64,000 nt of DNA. Origin: Streptomyces sp. NBC_01276 (lineage in GTDB: Bacteria; Actinomycetota; Actinomycetes; Streptomycetales; Streptomycetaceae). Below the pieces are notes generated by a model, which saw nothing but the letters and a program-made list of their open reading frames with translations, was not told where the DNA came from and ran no database searches. The position numbers and the translations under genes were made by a program. Below are positions 44,641 to 52,708 of the stretch, in pieces (positions within the stretch are counted from its first letter, which is position 1; the number at the start of each line of letters is the position of its first letter). The stretch covers positions 1 to 64,000 of the forward strand of contig NZ_CP108443.1 in NCBI RefSeq assembly GCF_041435355.1, given 5' to 3'.

Positions 44641-45389
44641 AGGGCGAAGTCCAGAGACCGGCGCGCGTCGTGTGCGCTGACGTGCGGGCCGCTGACCGGC
44701 TTCCACCCTGTGCCGGTCTTCTCCACCACGGTGAACGTGGCGGGCCGGAGCAGGACGTCCGGGTGGGTCTCCACGGCGCGCCGCGAGTCGGCGAGGACCG
44801 TGGCGGGATAGCGGGTACCGGCGTAGGACAGGTCGCGCAGCGCCAGCCGTTCCGCGGCCTGCATCGGGGTGACCGGCGCGTCGGGATCCAGCACCAGACC
44901 GGCATCGATCTCCGCCCGCCGGGCGCCGCGCGTCCAGTCGGGGACGGCCGGCTCCGGATCGGTCGGGCAGGGCTCCTCAATGCCGGCCGGACCCGCGGCG
45001 GCGTATTCCTCGGCCCGCACGATGCGGTACCGGGTGCCGGCCACGGTGAGATCGTCGACGCGCTCACCCTCCAGCCGGGCCACCGCCGCCAGCAGCGCAC
45101 CCCGCTCCTCCCGGTCGCGCGCCTCGTCCTTCGCCCGGAACCACAGCAGCGAGTTCAGGCTGTCCCGCGCCTCCTGCGGGCAGCCGGCCGTCACGGCACT
45201 CACCACCAACCAGCCCGGTCCGCCGCGCCCGTCCTGCGCGGCCACTCCGAACAGCGGCCCCCTCACAGCCAGATCGGCCAGCTGCCTGGCGGCATCGGCG
45301 GCATCCGCCTCCACGACCAGATCGACCGGCACCCGTACCACCACCGGCCAGGCGCCGCCCGGCCCCGTATCGCGCCGCTCCACGCCCAC
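44640..45389 (-). pseudogene. DUF5954 family protein, truncated
   Basis: The reading DAADAARQLADLAVRGPLFG, SLNSLLWFRAKDEARDREER, GTRYRIVRAEEYAAAGPAGI and DARRSLDFALTRAW follows the DUF5954 pattern. Family members are usually longer at the C-terminus, which here stops near 44640, where a DUF1524 gene is fused. The N-terminus (GTG 45389) abuts an ISL3 remnant. No function is known for the family. Confidence 0.65.
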
Positions 45390-45608
45390 AGGTCGGCGGT
45401 GACGGCCGTGTGGTCACGTTCAAGGCCGCTGACGACGGTGTAAGGGCTGGGGAGATCGTCGGCCGGAACTGCCGCGATCCATTCGGACAGCCGTTTCCCC
45501 CTGGAGGTGGGTGACATCTGCCCGAAGGGCGGACGCGCCCGGCGAGCCCGTCCGACTCGGGCATGAGGCCAGAACAGACTTGATCTTCAGTCGCTTTTCT
45601 GCCGGCAA
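45384..45608 (-). pseudogene. ISL3-family transposase C-terminal scrap
   Basis: KRLKIKSVLASCPSRTG, then after a shift KRLSEWIAAVPADDLPSPYT and VVSGLERDHTAVTADL matches the region before the catalytic Glu in ISL3 transposases (compare LQLKAVLANCPELDALAEHV in the 59305-60615 copy). Both ends are missing. Confidence 0.65.
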
Positions 45609-45609
45609 C

Positions 45610-45768
45610 GGTCCTGCGCGATGGCGGCAGAGCCTCCGACCTGCTCGGCCGGAAGCAGGCCCACAACAAGTCCCATAAGCAGGTCCGCGCCCGCGTCGAG
45701 CATGTCCTCCTCCGCATGGAGACCTGGAAGGCCCTCCGCGACCGCCACCTCAAAGGCCACGGCGTGCC
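45610..45768 (+). pseudogene. IS5-family transposase C-terminal scrap
   Basis: On the plus strand the reading GRKQAHNKSHKQVRARVEHV, then LLRMETWKALRDRHLKGHGV is the end of an IS5-type transposase (HNxxHxxxRxxVEHxxxxxKxWKxLRD), carrying the last catalytic Glu. It is only ~50 codons and abuts the ISL3 scrap on the other strand. Confidence 0.75.
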
Positions 45769-45920
45769 GCCGATCGGCGGACGAGGCGATGGGCCGACGA
45801 GGCCGGCCAGGGTCGGGTCCCACGCCGCCTACGGCCGCCGGCCGCGTCGGCAGGGCACGGCGGACGCGGACGGCTGTTCCGCAGCCAGCCTCCTCAGCGG
45901 GTCCGGCCGGGGTGGAGGCG

Positions 45921-46523
45921 CTACTCGGCGCGGTGGGCCTTGTGCGGGGTCACCCGGAGCTGCGCCTTCGCGGGAAGCGTCCGACCGGTGGACCGGCGGG
46001 CCCGTTCAAGCGGGCCATCGCTCAGCGCCCGCAGGACGGGGCCGAGCTCGCTGTCGGGGGTGAGGGTGAGGTCGAGTTGGGCTTCGGGCCGGCTGGGCGG
46101 GCCGACCATGCGTGCACGGGCCCGGTGGACGCCGGGCAGGTGCCGGGCGTCGGCTGCGAGGGCGTCGCGGAGGGCACGCTCACGCAGTTCCACCCCGTCC
46201 GCGGCAGGGGGACCACCCACAGGGGTGTGGCCCGGGCGGGTACGGCGCGATTGCGCCAGCAGCCACCAGAGGGCGAGCAGGAGGACGACGGCCAGGACGG
46301 CGATGACGGCGGGCCACCACCATCCTTCGTCCGTCCAGCGGGTGCGGTCGGCGTCGTCGAGCAGGACTCCGCCGGGCGCGGTCAGGGGCCAGCCGTCGGG
46401 TGGTGTCAGGTGCCAGTGCCGGTACAGGTCGAAGCTGCCCGTCAGTATCAGGAGGCCGGTGCCGAGCAGAACGACGCCTGCCAGGGCCAGCAGGACTCGG
46501 TTGACAGCGGATTTCTTCTCCAT
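45921..46523 (-). CDS. AmaP-like alkaline-shock membrane anchor
   Basis: A 200-residue protein with two helices, VLLALAGVVLLGTGLLILTG (about 10-30) and PAVIAVLAVVLLLALWWLLA (about 70-90), and a cytosolic C-terminal domain (LRERALRDALAADARHLPGV, and GPVLRALSDGPLERARRSTG). This is the architecture of AmaP, the anchor that holds Asp23 at the membrane in Gram-positive bacteria. It is the last gene of a five-gene minus-strand Asp23 operon. The R-x-T-GR segment near the end resembles the Asp23-docking region. Confidence 0.75.
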   Translation of the reverse strand: MEKKSAVNRVLLALAGVVLLGTGLLILTGSFDLYRHWHLTPPDGWPLTAPGGVLLDDADRTRWTDEGWWWPAVIAVLAVVLLLALWWLLAQSRRTRPGHTPVGGPPAADGVELRERALRDALAADARHLPGVHRARARMVGPPSRPEAQLDLTLTPDSELGPVLRALSDGPLERARRSTGRTLPAKAQLRVTPHKAHRAE

Positions 46524-46591
46524 GGGATCCCACTCCTGTCGCTGGCTCGCCGGCGGCCGTCCGCGGACGGAGTATTTCAGCGCACTTCAGA

Positions 46592-47290
46592 TCATTTCGG
46601 TCGGGTTCGGACCTGCACGGCGAGCCGAGGAGCGCGGGCAAGGGCGAACCGGTCGAGCTCCTCCCGCAGAGCCACCACGAGATCGCCCTTTACCTCAGCG
46701 GCGGCGCGGAAACGCACGTCCGCGCGTGCCCGGACACGGTGCTGGAAGACACGGATCCTGGCAGCGCTGACGCCGGGGACGCGCATCGCAGCGTCCCGCA
46801 GCAGGAGGGCCGCGGCGTCGCGGTCCAGCACGGCGCGCATCTGGGGGTCGGGAGTCTTCAGGGGGAGCTGGTTACGCAGGCCGGGGGTGAGTGCCAGGAC
46901 GACCAGCCAGAGGCCGAGGACGGCGATGACGGCGGCGCCGATCCGTATCGAGACGTCATCCAGAGGTCGGGTGGCCAGTTCGTCGGCAAGGCGCGTGCGC
47001 CAGGCTGCGGCCGGCCGGCCGGCCCGGACCCTGACGATGTCGAACAAGAGGGTCCCGGCCGCAGCTGCGACGAGCAGGGCCGTCAGGGCGGCGGGTACGC
47101 GGCGCACGGACCACGGGCGCCTGGCAGCGTGCTGCGGGCCGGCCGAAGGCTGCTTGGACGGCTGCCCCACCGTGCGGGAGGTGACCTGGCCGTCCGGGGT
47201 GTGCTGCTCCCCGTCGGTCGCGGTGGGCTGCTGGCGGTCGGTCGCGGTGGGTTGCCTCCGGTCGGCCGGGCGGTCTTGGTCCCGTTCCAT
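46592..47290 (-). CDS. DUF6286 domain protein of the Asp23 operon
   Basis: A 232-residue protein from ATG 47290; longer readings upstream have no site. The first ~60 residues are disordered and contain short TDRQQPTATDGEQ-type repeats. Two membrane helices follow (LTALLVAAAAGTLLFDIVRV and IGAAVIAVLGLWLVVLALTP). The cytosolic end, AALLLRDAAMRVPGVSAARI, then RVRARADVRFRAAAEVKGDL, is the DUF6286 region, AmaP-like in layout. It is likely a second membrane anchor for Asp23 proteins. Confidence 0.7.
   Translation of the reverse strand: MERDQDRPADRRQPTATDRQQPTATDGEQHTPDGQVTSRTVGQPSKQPSAGPQHAARRPWSVRRVPAALTALLVAAAAGTLLFDIVRVRAGRPAAAWRTRLADELATRPLDDVSIRIGAAVIAVLGLWLVVLALTPGLRNQLPLKTPDPQMRAVLDRDAAALLLRDAAMRVPGVSAARIRVFQHRVRARADVRFRAAAEVKGDLVVALREELDRFALARAPRLAVQVRTRPK
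47213..47251. repeat. 24-bp-period in-frame repeat
   Basis: GTCGGTCGCGGTGGG occurs at 47213-47227 and 47237-47251, a 24-base period inside the disordered N-terminus of the DUF6286 gene. It encodes repeated PTATD-type units and keeps the frame. Confidence 0.75.
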
Positions 47291-47325
47291 GCCGGGTTCT
47301 CCTTCCCGTGGGGATGCGGACCGGT

Positions 47326-47730
47326 TCACTCCACGCGTCGATGTTCCAGGCCCTCGGCGGGAACCAGACGCTCGATGGCGAGTGTGACTTCGGTGATGCG
47401 CATCCCGGTCAAATGGGCGACCCGCTCGGTGACGTACTGCTGCACCTGACGGGAGGCAGTGGCGAGGTCTATCGGGTAGGGCATCTCCAGAGTCAGTCCC
47501 AGCCGTGCCGTGCCGCTGCCGGCCGTGACCGACGCGTGCGGAGCGGCCAGTTTCGTGTGAACGGCCGAGGTGTCCGTCCGCGTGGCCAGTGCCTCCTGTG
47601 CGGCGCGGACCGCGATGCGGGCCACCACCTTGTCCGGGATCACCGTGGCCCCGCGTTCGGCCATGGACAGGACCGGCCGGGAGGGGGCCGGCGCTCCCCG
47701 GAAGGGGGCGGGGGCAGGTTGCGGGGTCAC
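47326..47730 (-). CDS. Asp23/Gls24 family envelope stress protein
   Basis: A 134-residue protein with a Pro-rich start and the Asp23 domain: ERGATVIPDKVVARIAVRAA, ALATRTDTSAVHTKLAAPHA, LGLTLEMPYPIDLATASRQV, then LTGMRITEVTLAIERL. Asp23 proteins form filaments at the membrane and respond to envelope or alkaline stress in Firmicutes; the role in actinobacteria is little known. Its start overlaps the stop of the small membrane gene by 4 bases. Confidence 0.8.
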   Translation of the reverse strand: MTPQPAPAPFRGAPAPSRPVLSMAERGATVIPDKVVARIAVRAAQEALATRTDTSAVHTKLAAPHASVTAGSGTARLGLTLEMPYPIDLATASRQVQQYVTERVAHLTGMRITEVTLAIERLVPAEGLEHRRVE

Positions 47731-47906
47731 TGCCGGTTCCGGGAACGCGTGAAGTCGGACATCTCCAGGTCACCCTGCAACACGCGGCCGATGATCAGGC
47801 CCACCAGGCCCAGGAACGCCACGAGCAGGAACGCCCAGAAGCCGCCGAAGAATGCGGCGAAGCCCAGGGCCATGCCGGCCAGCAGGCCCACGGTTGCTGC
47901 GCTCAT
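47727..47906 (-). CDS. Small DUF2273-like membrane protein
   Basis: A 59-residue protein starting at ATG 47906 (AGGTGAG site); an upstream start would add an unlikely leader. Most of it is two close hydrophobic helices (AATVGLLAGMALGFAAFFGG and AFLLVAFLGLVGLIIGRVLQ) followed by GDLEMSDFTRSRNRQ. DUF2273-type small membrane proteins are standard members of Asp23 operons. Confidence 0.7.
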   Translation of the reverse strand: MSAATVGLLAGMALGFAAFFGGFWAFLLVAFLGLVGLIIGRVLQGDLEMSDFTRSRNRQ

Positions 47907-47968
47907 TTCACTCACCTGAATTTCGCGTCGGTTGTTTCTCGGCTCGGCGAGTCCGGGGGATGCGAGCA

Positions 47969-48448
47969 TCACTGAACGCGCCCCTCCCCCGCCTCCTCGT
48001 CCTCGTCGTCGGGCAGGTAGACGTCGTCGACCGCGATGTTCACCTCCACGACCTCAAGGCCGGTCATGCGTTCCACGGCCGTGATGACGCTGGTGCGGAC
48101 GTCGGCGGCGATGTCCACGATGGCGACGCCGTACTCCACGACCACGTCGAGATCCACGGCGGCCTGCCGTTCGCCCACCTCGACCTTCACGCCGCGGGAC
48201 ACGCTGGAACGCCCGCCGGCGACCTTGTCGCTCACCGCCCCGAGCGTGCGGGCGATACCGGAACCGAGGCTGTGAATGCCCGGTACCTCGCGGGTGGCCA
48301 TTCCTGCGATCTTTTCGACCACGCTGTCGGCGATGGTCGTCCGACCGCGCGTCTCGGGGGCCGTTCCTGCGCCGGTGCGGCCCGTGAGGGTGCTGCCCGC
48401 AGCAGGTGACTCACTCCCGCCCGCGGCGGGGTTGATGGTGTCCGACAT
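47969..48448 (-). CDS. Asp23/Gls24 family envelope stress protein
   Basis: A 159-residue protein from ATG 48448 with a GGGAGG site. After a Ser/Gly/Thr-rich head comes the Asp23 domain: IADSVVEKIAGMATREVPGI, VKVEVGERQAAVDLDVVVEY, GVAIVDIAADVRTSVITAVE and MTGLEVVEVNIAVDDVYLPD, ending in an acidic tail (DDEDEEAGEGRVQ). It is the canonical version and the first gene of the minus-strand operon, read away from the ECF sigma gene. The gap at 48449-48612 should hold both promoters. Confidence 0.85.
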   Translation of the reverse strand: MSDTINPAAGGSESPAAGSTLTGRTGAGTAPETRGRTTIADSVVEKIAGMATREVPGIHSLGSGIARTLGAVSDKVAGGRSSVSRGVKVEVGERQAAVDLDVVVEYGVAIVDIAADVRTSVITAVERMTGLEVVEVNIAVDDVYLPDDEDEEAGEGRVQ

Positions 48449-48612
48449 GAGAACCTCCCCAGGGGGTCCATCCGGGCGCCGTACGGCGCCCTCATTCCTT
48501 AGGACACCTCGCGCCGGCATTCCTCACGCGGCTCGTGCAGCGCACACCGCCTACCATCGAGGAGTACGTACGCGAGCCGCGACCGGCGTCTTCGGTAGGA
48601 AGCGAGCGGCGA

Positions 48613-49257
48613 ATGCGTAACCGGATCGGCCCCCAGCCCCCGCGCGGCGCAGGCCCCCCGATGCTGCCGCGAACGCTGCCGTCCGCCGGCGTCGCCGCAG
48701 AGGAGGCCCTTGCCGACGCCCTGGACGACGGCACCCTGGCGGTCCGGGCCTCGGAAGGGGATGAAGACGCCTTCGCCATCCTTGTCCGCCGCCACAGCGG
48801 CCGGCTGCTCGCCCTCGCCCAGCATCTCCTCGGCAATCGGACGGACGCCGAGGACGCGGTCCAGGAAGCCTTCCTCAGCGCCTGGAGACGGCTGCCGGAA
48901 TTCCGGCACAGCGCCTCGTTCGGCACCTGGATGTACCGGATCGTGACGAACCGCTGCCTCAACACGCTGCGCCACCCGCCCCACCCGCTGCCCCTGGACA
49001 CCCTCCCCGAACCCGCTGCCGTGGCCGCGGACAGCTCACCGCCCCAAGTCGCCGAAACGGACGCAGCGGCGGCCGCCCTGACGAAAGCGCTCCTGGGACT
49101 GCGCCCCGAGCTCCGGGTGTGCTGGGTGCTGCGGGAGCTGCACGGCCTGCACTACGACGAGATCGCCCACGTGGTGGGCAGCAGCGAACAAACGGTGCGC
49201 GGCAGACTCTTTCGCGCACGACGCGCTTTGATGGAGGCGATGCGCCCATGGCGCTAG
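48613..49257 (+). CDS. ECF RNA polymerase sigma factor
   Basis: A ~214-residue sigma factor; ATG 48613 or 48661 are both possible. Region 2 is clear: GDEDAFAILVRRHSGRLLAL, then GNRTDAEDAVQEAFLSAWRR and FGTWMYRIVTNRCLNTLR. Region 4 reads LLGLRPELRVCWVLRELHGL, then HYDEIAHVVGSSEQTVRGRL, FRARRALM. No C-terminal extension. It is divergent from the Asp23 operon and overlaps the next gene (a possible zinc anti-sigma/Asp23 fusion) by 10 bases, which suggests that it switches on the whole cluster under stress. Confidence 0.85.
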   Translation: MRNRIGPQPPRGAGPPMLPRTLPSAGVAAEEALADALDDGTLAVRASEGDEDAFAILVRRHSGRLLALAQHLLGNRTDAEDAVQEAFLSAWRRLPEFRHSASFGTWMYRIVTNRCLNTLRHPPHPLPLDTLPEPAAVAADSSPPQVAETDAAAAALTKALLGLRPELRVCWVLRELHGLHYDEIAHVVGSSEQTVRGRLFRARRALMEAMRPWR

Positions 49258-49907
49258 ACGACCCGCACCCCACCTCCGACGACGAGCCCGAAAGGGTGGG
49301 CGCCGCCAGGGCCGAAGCGCCTCTGCGCCCCGACGCCGAGCATCTGGCCGGCGCCGAGCTGCTGCCCTGCGGACGCCCCCTCGGCCGCGCCTGGAAGCAG
49401 GCCCGCGACGCGGTCGACGCCCCAGATCCGCACAGCAGCCACTGCCCCTACTGCCGCGACGCCATCGAAGGTCTGACAGCCCTGGACCGGGCGACCAGGG
49501 CTCTGCGCGCCGAGGAACAGTCCGACGGCCAAAGCCTCGCCACCCGGGTCATCAATGCGGTCCGCTCCGAGGTACGGCTGGGCACCATGCTGCTACTGGA
49601 CGACCCCGATCACGACCTGCGCATCTCCGAGAGCGCCGTCGCGAAAGTCCTGCGCCGGGCTGCCGACACGGTGCCCGGCGTCCGCGCCGCCAGCTGCCGC
49701 GTGGTCCCCGCGGAGGGCAGCCACGCCGTCGCCATAACGTTGGCAGCCACACTCGACCAGCCATTGCGAGGACGAGCGGAGGGAGTACGCCGAGCCGTCC
49801 TTCACGCGGCCGAGCAGGTCCTCGGCATCGCCGTCACCACCGTGGACGTGGAGATCGACGGCGTGCTGGAACCCTCCCGTGTGCCGTTGGTGAAAGGGCG
49901 GAGCTGA
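49248..49907 (+). CDS. Asp23-like protein with zinc anti-sigma-type motif
   Basis: A 219-residue protein that starts inside the sigma gene. Residues ~40-75 hold CGRPLGRAWKQARDAVDA, then HSSHCPYCRDAIEGL. The HxxxCxxC arrangement, with an upstream Cys, matches the zinc anti-sigma (ZAS) motif. The rest resembles an Asp23-type domain: LRISESAVAKVLRRAADTVP, GVRAASCRVVPAEGSHAVAI and EGVRRAVLHAAEQVLGIAVT. I read this as a sigma-binding sensor fused to an envelope Asp23 module. No membrane helix is present. The anti-sigma role is inferred from the motif and the overlap. Confidence 0.7.
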   Translation: MALDDPHPTSDDEPERVGAARAEAPLRPDAEHLAGAELLPCGRPLGRAWKQARDAVDAPDPHSSHCPYCRDAIEGLTALDRATRALRAEEQSDGQSLATRVINAVRSEVRLGTMLLLDDPDHDLRISESAVAKVLRRAADTVPGVRAASCRVVPAEGSHAVAITLAATLDQPLRGRAEGVRRAVLHAAEQVLGIAVTTVDVEIDGVLEPSRVPLVKGRS

Positions 49908-49914
49908 GCCGGTA

Positions 49915-50277
49915 ATGGCCACCTCCCACCGCGAGAACATCCACCGAGCGGCAGCGAGGGCCGCCCTCGACGCTCCCGGCGTGGCCGCGCTCCAGCCCAC
50001 GCTCGCCGACCGGCTGGCTCTGGCAGCGTCGCACGTGTACCGGTCCCAGGCCGAAGGAACCACCCCGTACCACGAGGCGGCCGGCATCCGCTCCGAACTC
50101 ACTCCGGACGGCGGTTGGCACGTGGAGGTGCGGTGCGTCCTGCACGCGGACCGCCGCGTCGTCGATGTCGCCCGGCAGGTCCGCGAAGACGTGCGGACCG
50201 CCGTCACCACCTACCTGGCCCGGCACGGCGCGGCCGTACCCGTCACCGTCATGGTCACCGTCACCCGCACCGTCTAG
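49915..50277 (+). CDS. Small Asp23-related protein
   Basis: A 120-residue protein 7 bases after the previous stop. HRAAARAALDAPGVAALQPT, then GIRSELTPDGGWHVEVRCVL, DVARQVREDVRTAVTTYLAR and VPVTVMVTVTRTV follow the Asp23-type order (helix with PGV, paired strands, helix with VR.. and final strand), in a short form. It completes a plus-strand trio with the sigma factor and the zinc-motif protein. Probably a further envelope component. Confidence 0.65.
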   Translation: MATSHRENIHRAAARAALDAPGVAALQPTLADRLALAASHVYRSQAEGTTPYHEAAGIRSELTPDGGWHVEVRCVLHADRRVVDVARQVREDVRTAVTTYLARHGAAVPVTVMVTVTRTV

Positions 50278-50337
50278 ACCGATCGCTCGCGTCCGCTCGT
50301 TGCGGGTGCGTGATCAACGGACAGGGAAGGCACCACC

Positions 50338-50574
50338 ATGACCACGACAGAGCAGATCGCCTTTGATCTGGCGATCCGCGACGAGCAGTCGCAGGGGCGG
50401 CATGTGACCTGTACAGGCGAAGGGACACCGCGGGCCGGGCCTCCTGACGGCCGTAATGGCATGAGCGCGACTGCGCCACACCGACATACCCAGCCGAGCC
50501 AACGGCGGCGCGGGCCGGCACCCGGCGGGTCCGGCCGGTTCCCGCCCGGACTCCCCGCCCGTCCTGCCCTCTGA
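50338..50574 (+). CDS. Possible small hypothetical protein
   Basis: A 78-residue reading from ATG 50338 with AGGGAAGG about 8 bases upstream. The first ~30 residues (MTTTEQIAFDLAIRDEQSQG) look protein-like; the remainder is Pro/Arg/Gly-rich and could be non-coding. No family is recognised. It may be a truncated gene. Confidence 0.3.
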   Translation: MTTTEQIAFDLAIRDEQSQGRHVTCTGEGTPRAGPPDGRNGMSATAPHRHTQPSQRRRGPAPGGSGRFPPGLPARPAL

Positions 50575-51035
50575 CACGCTCATGTCAAATGACTCCCTAC
50601 GCGAAAATACGGATCACACCTCCGGGCGGACCCGTGATCCGCACTGCGGAACGCCGAGCTGCCAGCCTCACAAGTCCCACAGAACAGCAGGTCAGAGCAC
50701 TGATTGGTCAAACTCCTGCACGCGCTACACCGCCGCCCCTTTCGCACCGCAACCCCCGCCGATGCGACCCGCCACACACCCGGCTGTCCTGTGCCAAACG
50801 AACCTTGAGCGTGTGCCGTCGAAGGTTGGCGGGTTGACGCAAAAAAAAGACCTCTTCACCCCAGACAGCCCCGACTCGGCGCCCGTCTGATCGCCGACTG
50901 AATGTCCAGAGCGTCGCCTCGAAGGAGTAGGGCGGGCTCGCCCGCAAGGCTGATGGCGAGAGGACCGTGGGGGGATGTGTCGCGTGGGTGCGAGGCGAAG
51001 CATGGAGGCAACCGCACGCCGCCCCGGAGGTTGTC
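50575..51035. other. Intergenic, no supported gene
   Basis: About 460 bases without a convincing frame. It contains an A8 run near 50840 and AT-richer parts that may hold the promoter of the next gene. No repeat or hairpin of note was seen. Confidence 0.5.
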
Positions 51036-51581
51036 ATGAATACCGCGAACACACTGCCCACCACGGCCAAGGCCACAGCCACGGTCTTGGCCGTGCCGCG
51101 CTGGGTGAACCTGGCGGCGCATGCCGTGCCGGTGGCCGTCCTGCCCGCGGGGCTGTGGCGGATGGCCATGGCCGTGGGCATCCCGGTGGGCTTCAGCGGC
51201 CAATTAGCCAAGGACTGGCAACCCGGGCTGGAGGCTTCCTCCTACATCACGCTGCTGACACTTGTCACCGAGGGGCTCGCGTTCATGACTCTCGGCCTGG
51301 TCAGGCCCTGGGGCGAGAGAGTGCCACGCTGGATCCCACTCCTGGGTGGCAGGCGCGTGAGGACCTGGGCGGCGGTTGTACCGGCACTGCTGGGGGCGCT
51401 CGCGGTCACCGCACTGACGACGGAGATGTTTTGGGGCAGCTGGCCGGCCGAAGCAGGCGGCTCCGAGGCCCCACAGGGCATCGCCGCGTTGATCATGAAT
51501 GCGTGCTACGTGCCGATGCTGCTGTGGGGGCCGCTGGTCGCCGTCGTCGCGGTCTCATACGCACTGCGACGCCGGAAGTAG
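51036..51581 (+). CDS. Multi-pass membrane protein of unknown function
   Basis: A 181-residue protein from ATG 51036 with a CGGAGG site. Four hydrophobic helices: WVNLAAHAVPVAVLPAGLWR, YITLLTLVTEGLAFMTLGLV, TWAAVVPALLGALAVTALTT and MLLWGPLVAVVAVSYAL. The first helix and the RPWGERVPRWIPLLGGRRVR loop recur in streptomycete membrane proteins without known role. It is a single gene with no operon partner. Confidence 0.75.
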   Translation: MNTANTLPTTAKATATVLAVPRWVNLAAHAVPVAVLPAGLWRMAMAVGIPVGFSGQLAKDWQPGLEASSYITLLTLVTEGLAFMTLGLVRPWGERVPRWIPLLGGRRVRTWAAVVPALLGALAVTALTTEMFWGSWPAEAGGSEAPQGIAALIMNACYVPMLLWGPLVAVVAVSYALRRRK

Positions 51582-51834
51582 ATGGCTCCTGAGGTCGCGG
51601 CACCTGGAGAACCAAGCGGCAGAACGGGGGCCTGCGAGCAAACGTGCCGGCTGCGCTCACGGGACGGACCCCTCAGACCCAGCACCCGGGGCCTGGCTCC
51701 CACCCTCGACACGCCTCTGACCAGCGCGCTTAACCCTCGGTGGCACGAACTCGCATCCATCAGGCTTCCCTACGTTGTCAGTGGGACCGGGCGAGCCCTT
51801 CGTATGGTTGGCCCACCCAGGGGTGTCGGGTGTG
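51582..51834. other. Short spacer before IS110 remnant
   Basis: No gene supported. It separates the membrane protein gene from the leader of the IS110 remnant. Confidence 0.4.
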
Positions 51835-52215
51835 GCCTTCGAGCTTCTGCCGCTTGTGGCTCGCATCGATTGGCCGCCCGACGCCCCACGACGACTCGGC
51901 TGCCCATGAGGAATTGCGAATGATCGCTCCGTAGGGAATCGACAGCGAGGTCGTCCGTCGGGAGGCACCCAGCACACCCCACCGCACGGAGGCGCCATGG
52001 CCGTGATCTGGTCCGGCATCGACGCAGGCAAGACCCACACCACTGCGTCGCGATCGACGAAAGCGGCCGTCGGCTGCTGCCCCGACGCGTCGCCAACGAC
52101 GAGCCCCAACTCCTCGAACTCCTCACCGACGTCCTCGCTCTGGGCGACGAAGTGACCTGGGAAACCGACCTTGCCGACGGCGGAGCCGCCCTGGCCATCG
52201 CAATCCTCGTCAACC
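51835..52215 (+). pseudogene. IS110-family element remnant: leader plus transposase start
   Basis: A ~160-base non-coding leader homologous to that at 38567-38740, then ATG 51997 with VIWSGIDAGK. An indel shifts the frame, which resumes HHCVAIDESGRRLLPRRVAN, then DEPQLLELLTDVLALGDEVT and ADGGAALAIAIL. This is the DEDD N-terminal part of an IS110 transposase. It ends after ~75 residues, close to where the 38317 copy ends. Confidence 0.75.
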
Positions 52216-52695
52216 ACGACCAGCCGGTCCCCTACGTCTCGGGACGAGCCGTCCACCGCGCCTCCGAGAGCTACCGCGGTGAAGGCAGGACCGAGTTCCG
52301 GTGATCTCACCGACGAGGTCCGCTTGGACGACGCGCTGCTGATCGGGTGGGCGCGGCGGCGGGCCGCCCGTGGGGAGTCCAGGCACCGCCGGAGCATGAG
52401 CGCAGCGGTGCTCCCTGCCCGCCCGGCGCTCCACCCGCCCGGAACCGGCGGGCTGCCGGTTCCCGGCCCCGGGCGGCGCACGCCGGGGAACCCAGGTGGC
52501 CAGGCAGCCGCCCACCCGACAGCCCCTTGGCACGTGGAGGGGTCCTTCGGTCATCGCGGTGTTGCAGAAACCCGATCCAGCGGCGGGTGCCCTGGTCCTT
52601 GATGGCGTGGTGCTCGCCAGGAACGCGGAGGCCGGTGCCCTGGCTGCGGAGGTGGACCATGGATAGAGGTCTGGAAAAACCGGTATCCCGGATCC
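52216..52695. other. Intergenic, no supported gene
   Basis: About 480 bases after the IS110 remnant. Frames on the minus strand (for example RRWIGFLQHRD near 52560) could be transposon scraps but are too short to name. GC-rich inverted sequences at 52430-52470 may fold. Confidence 0.4.
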
Positions 52696-52701
52696 TATAA
52701 T
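52696..52701 (+). promoter_or_regulatory. Consensus -10 (TATAAT) for a leaderless gene
   Basis: A perfect TATAAT lies 7 bases before ATG 52709, so transcription would begin at or next to the start codon, with no room for a ribosome site. No good -35 is present (GGAAAA at the expected spot). Confidence 0.65.
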
Positions 52702-52708
52702 CGCGGGC

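Noticed and set aside
52430-52620. Minus-strand readings such as RRWIGFLQHRD as a transposase fragment
   Set aside because: Too short and without a matching motif to assign to any IS family.
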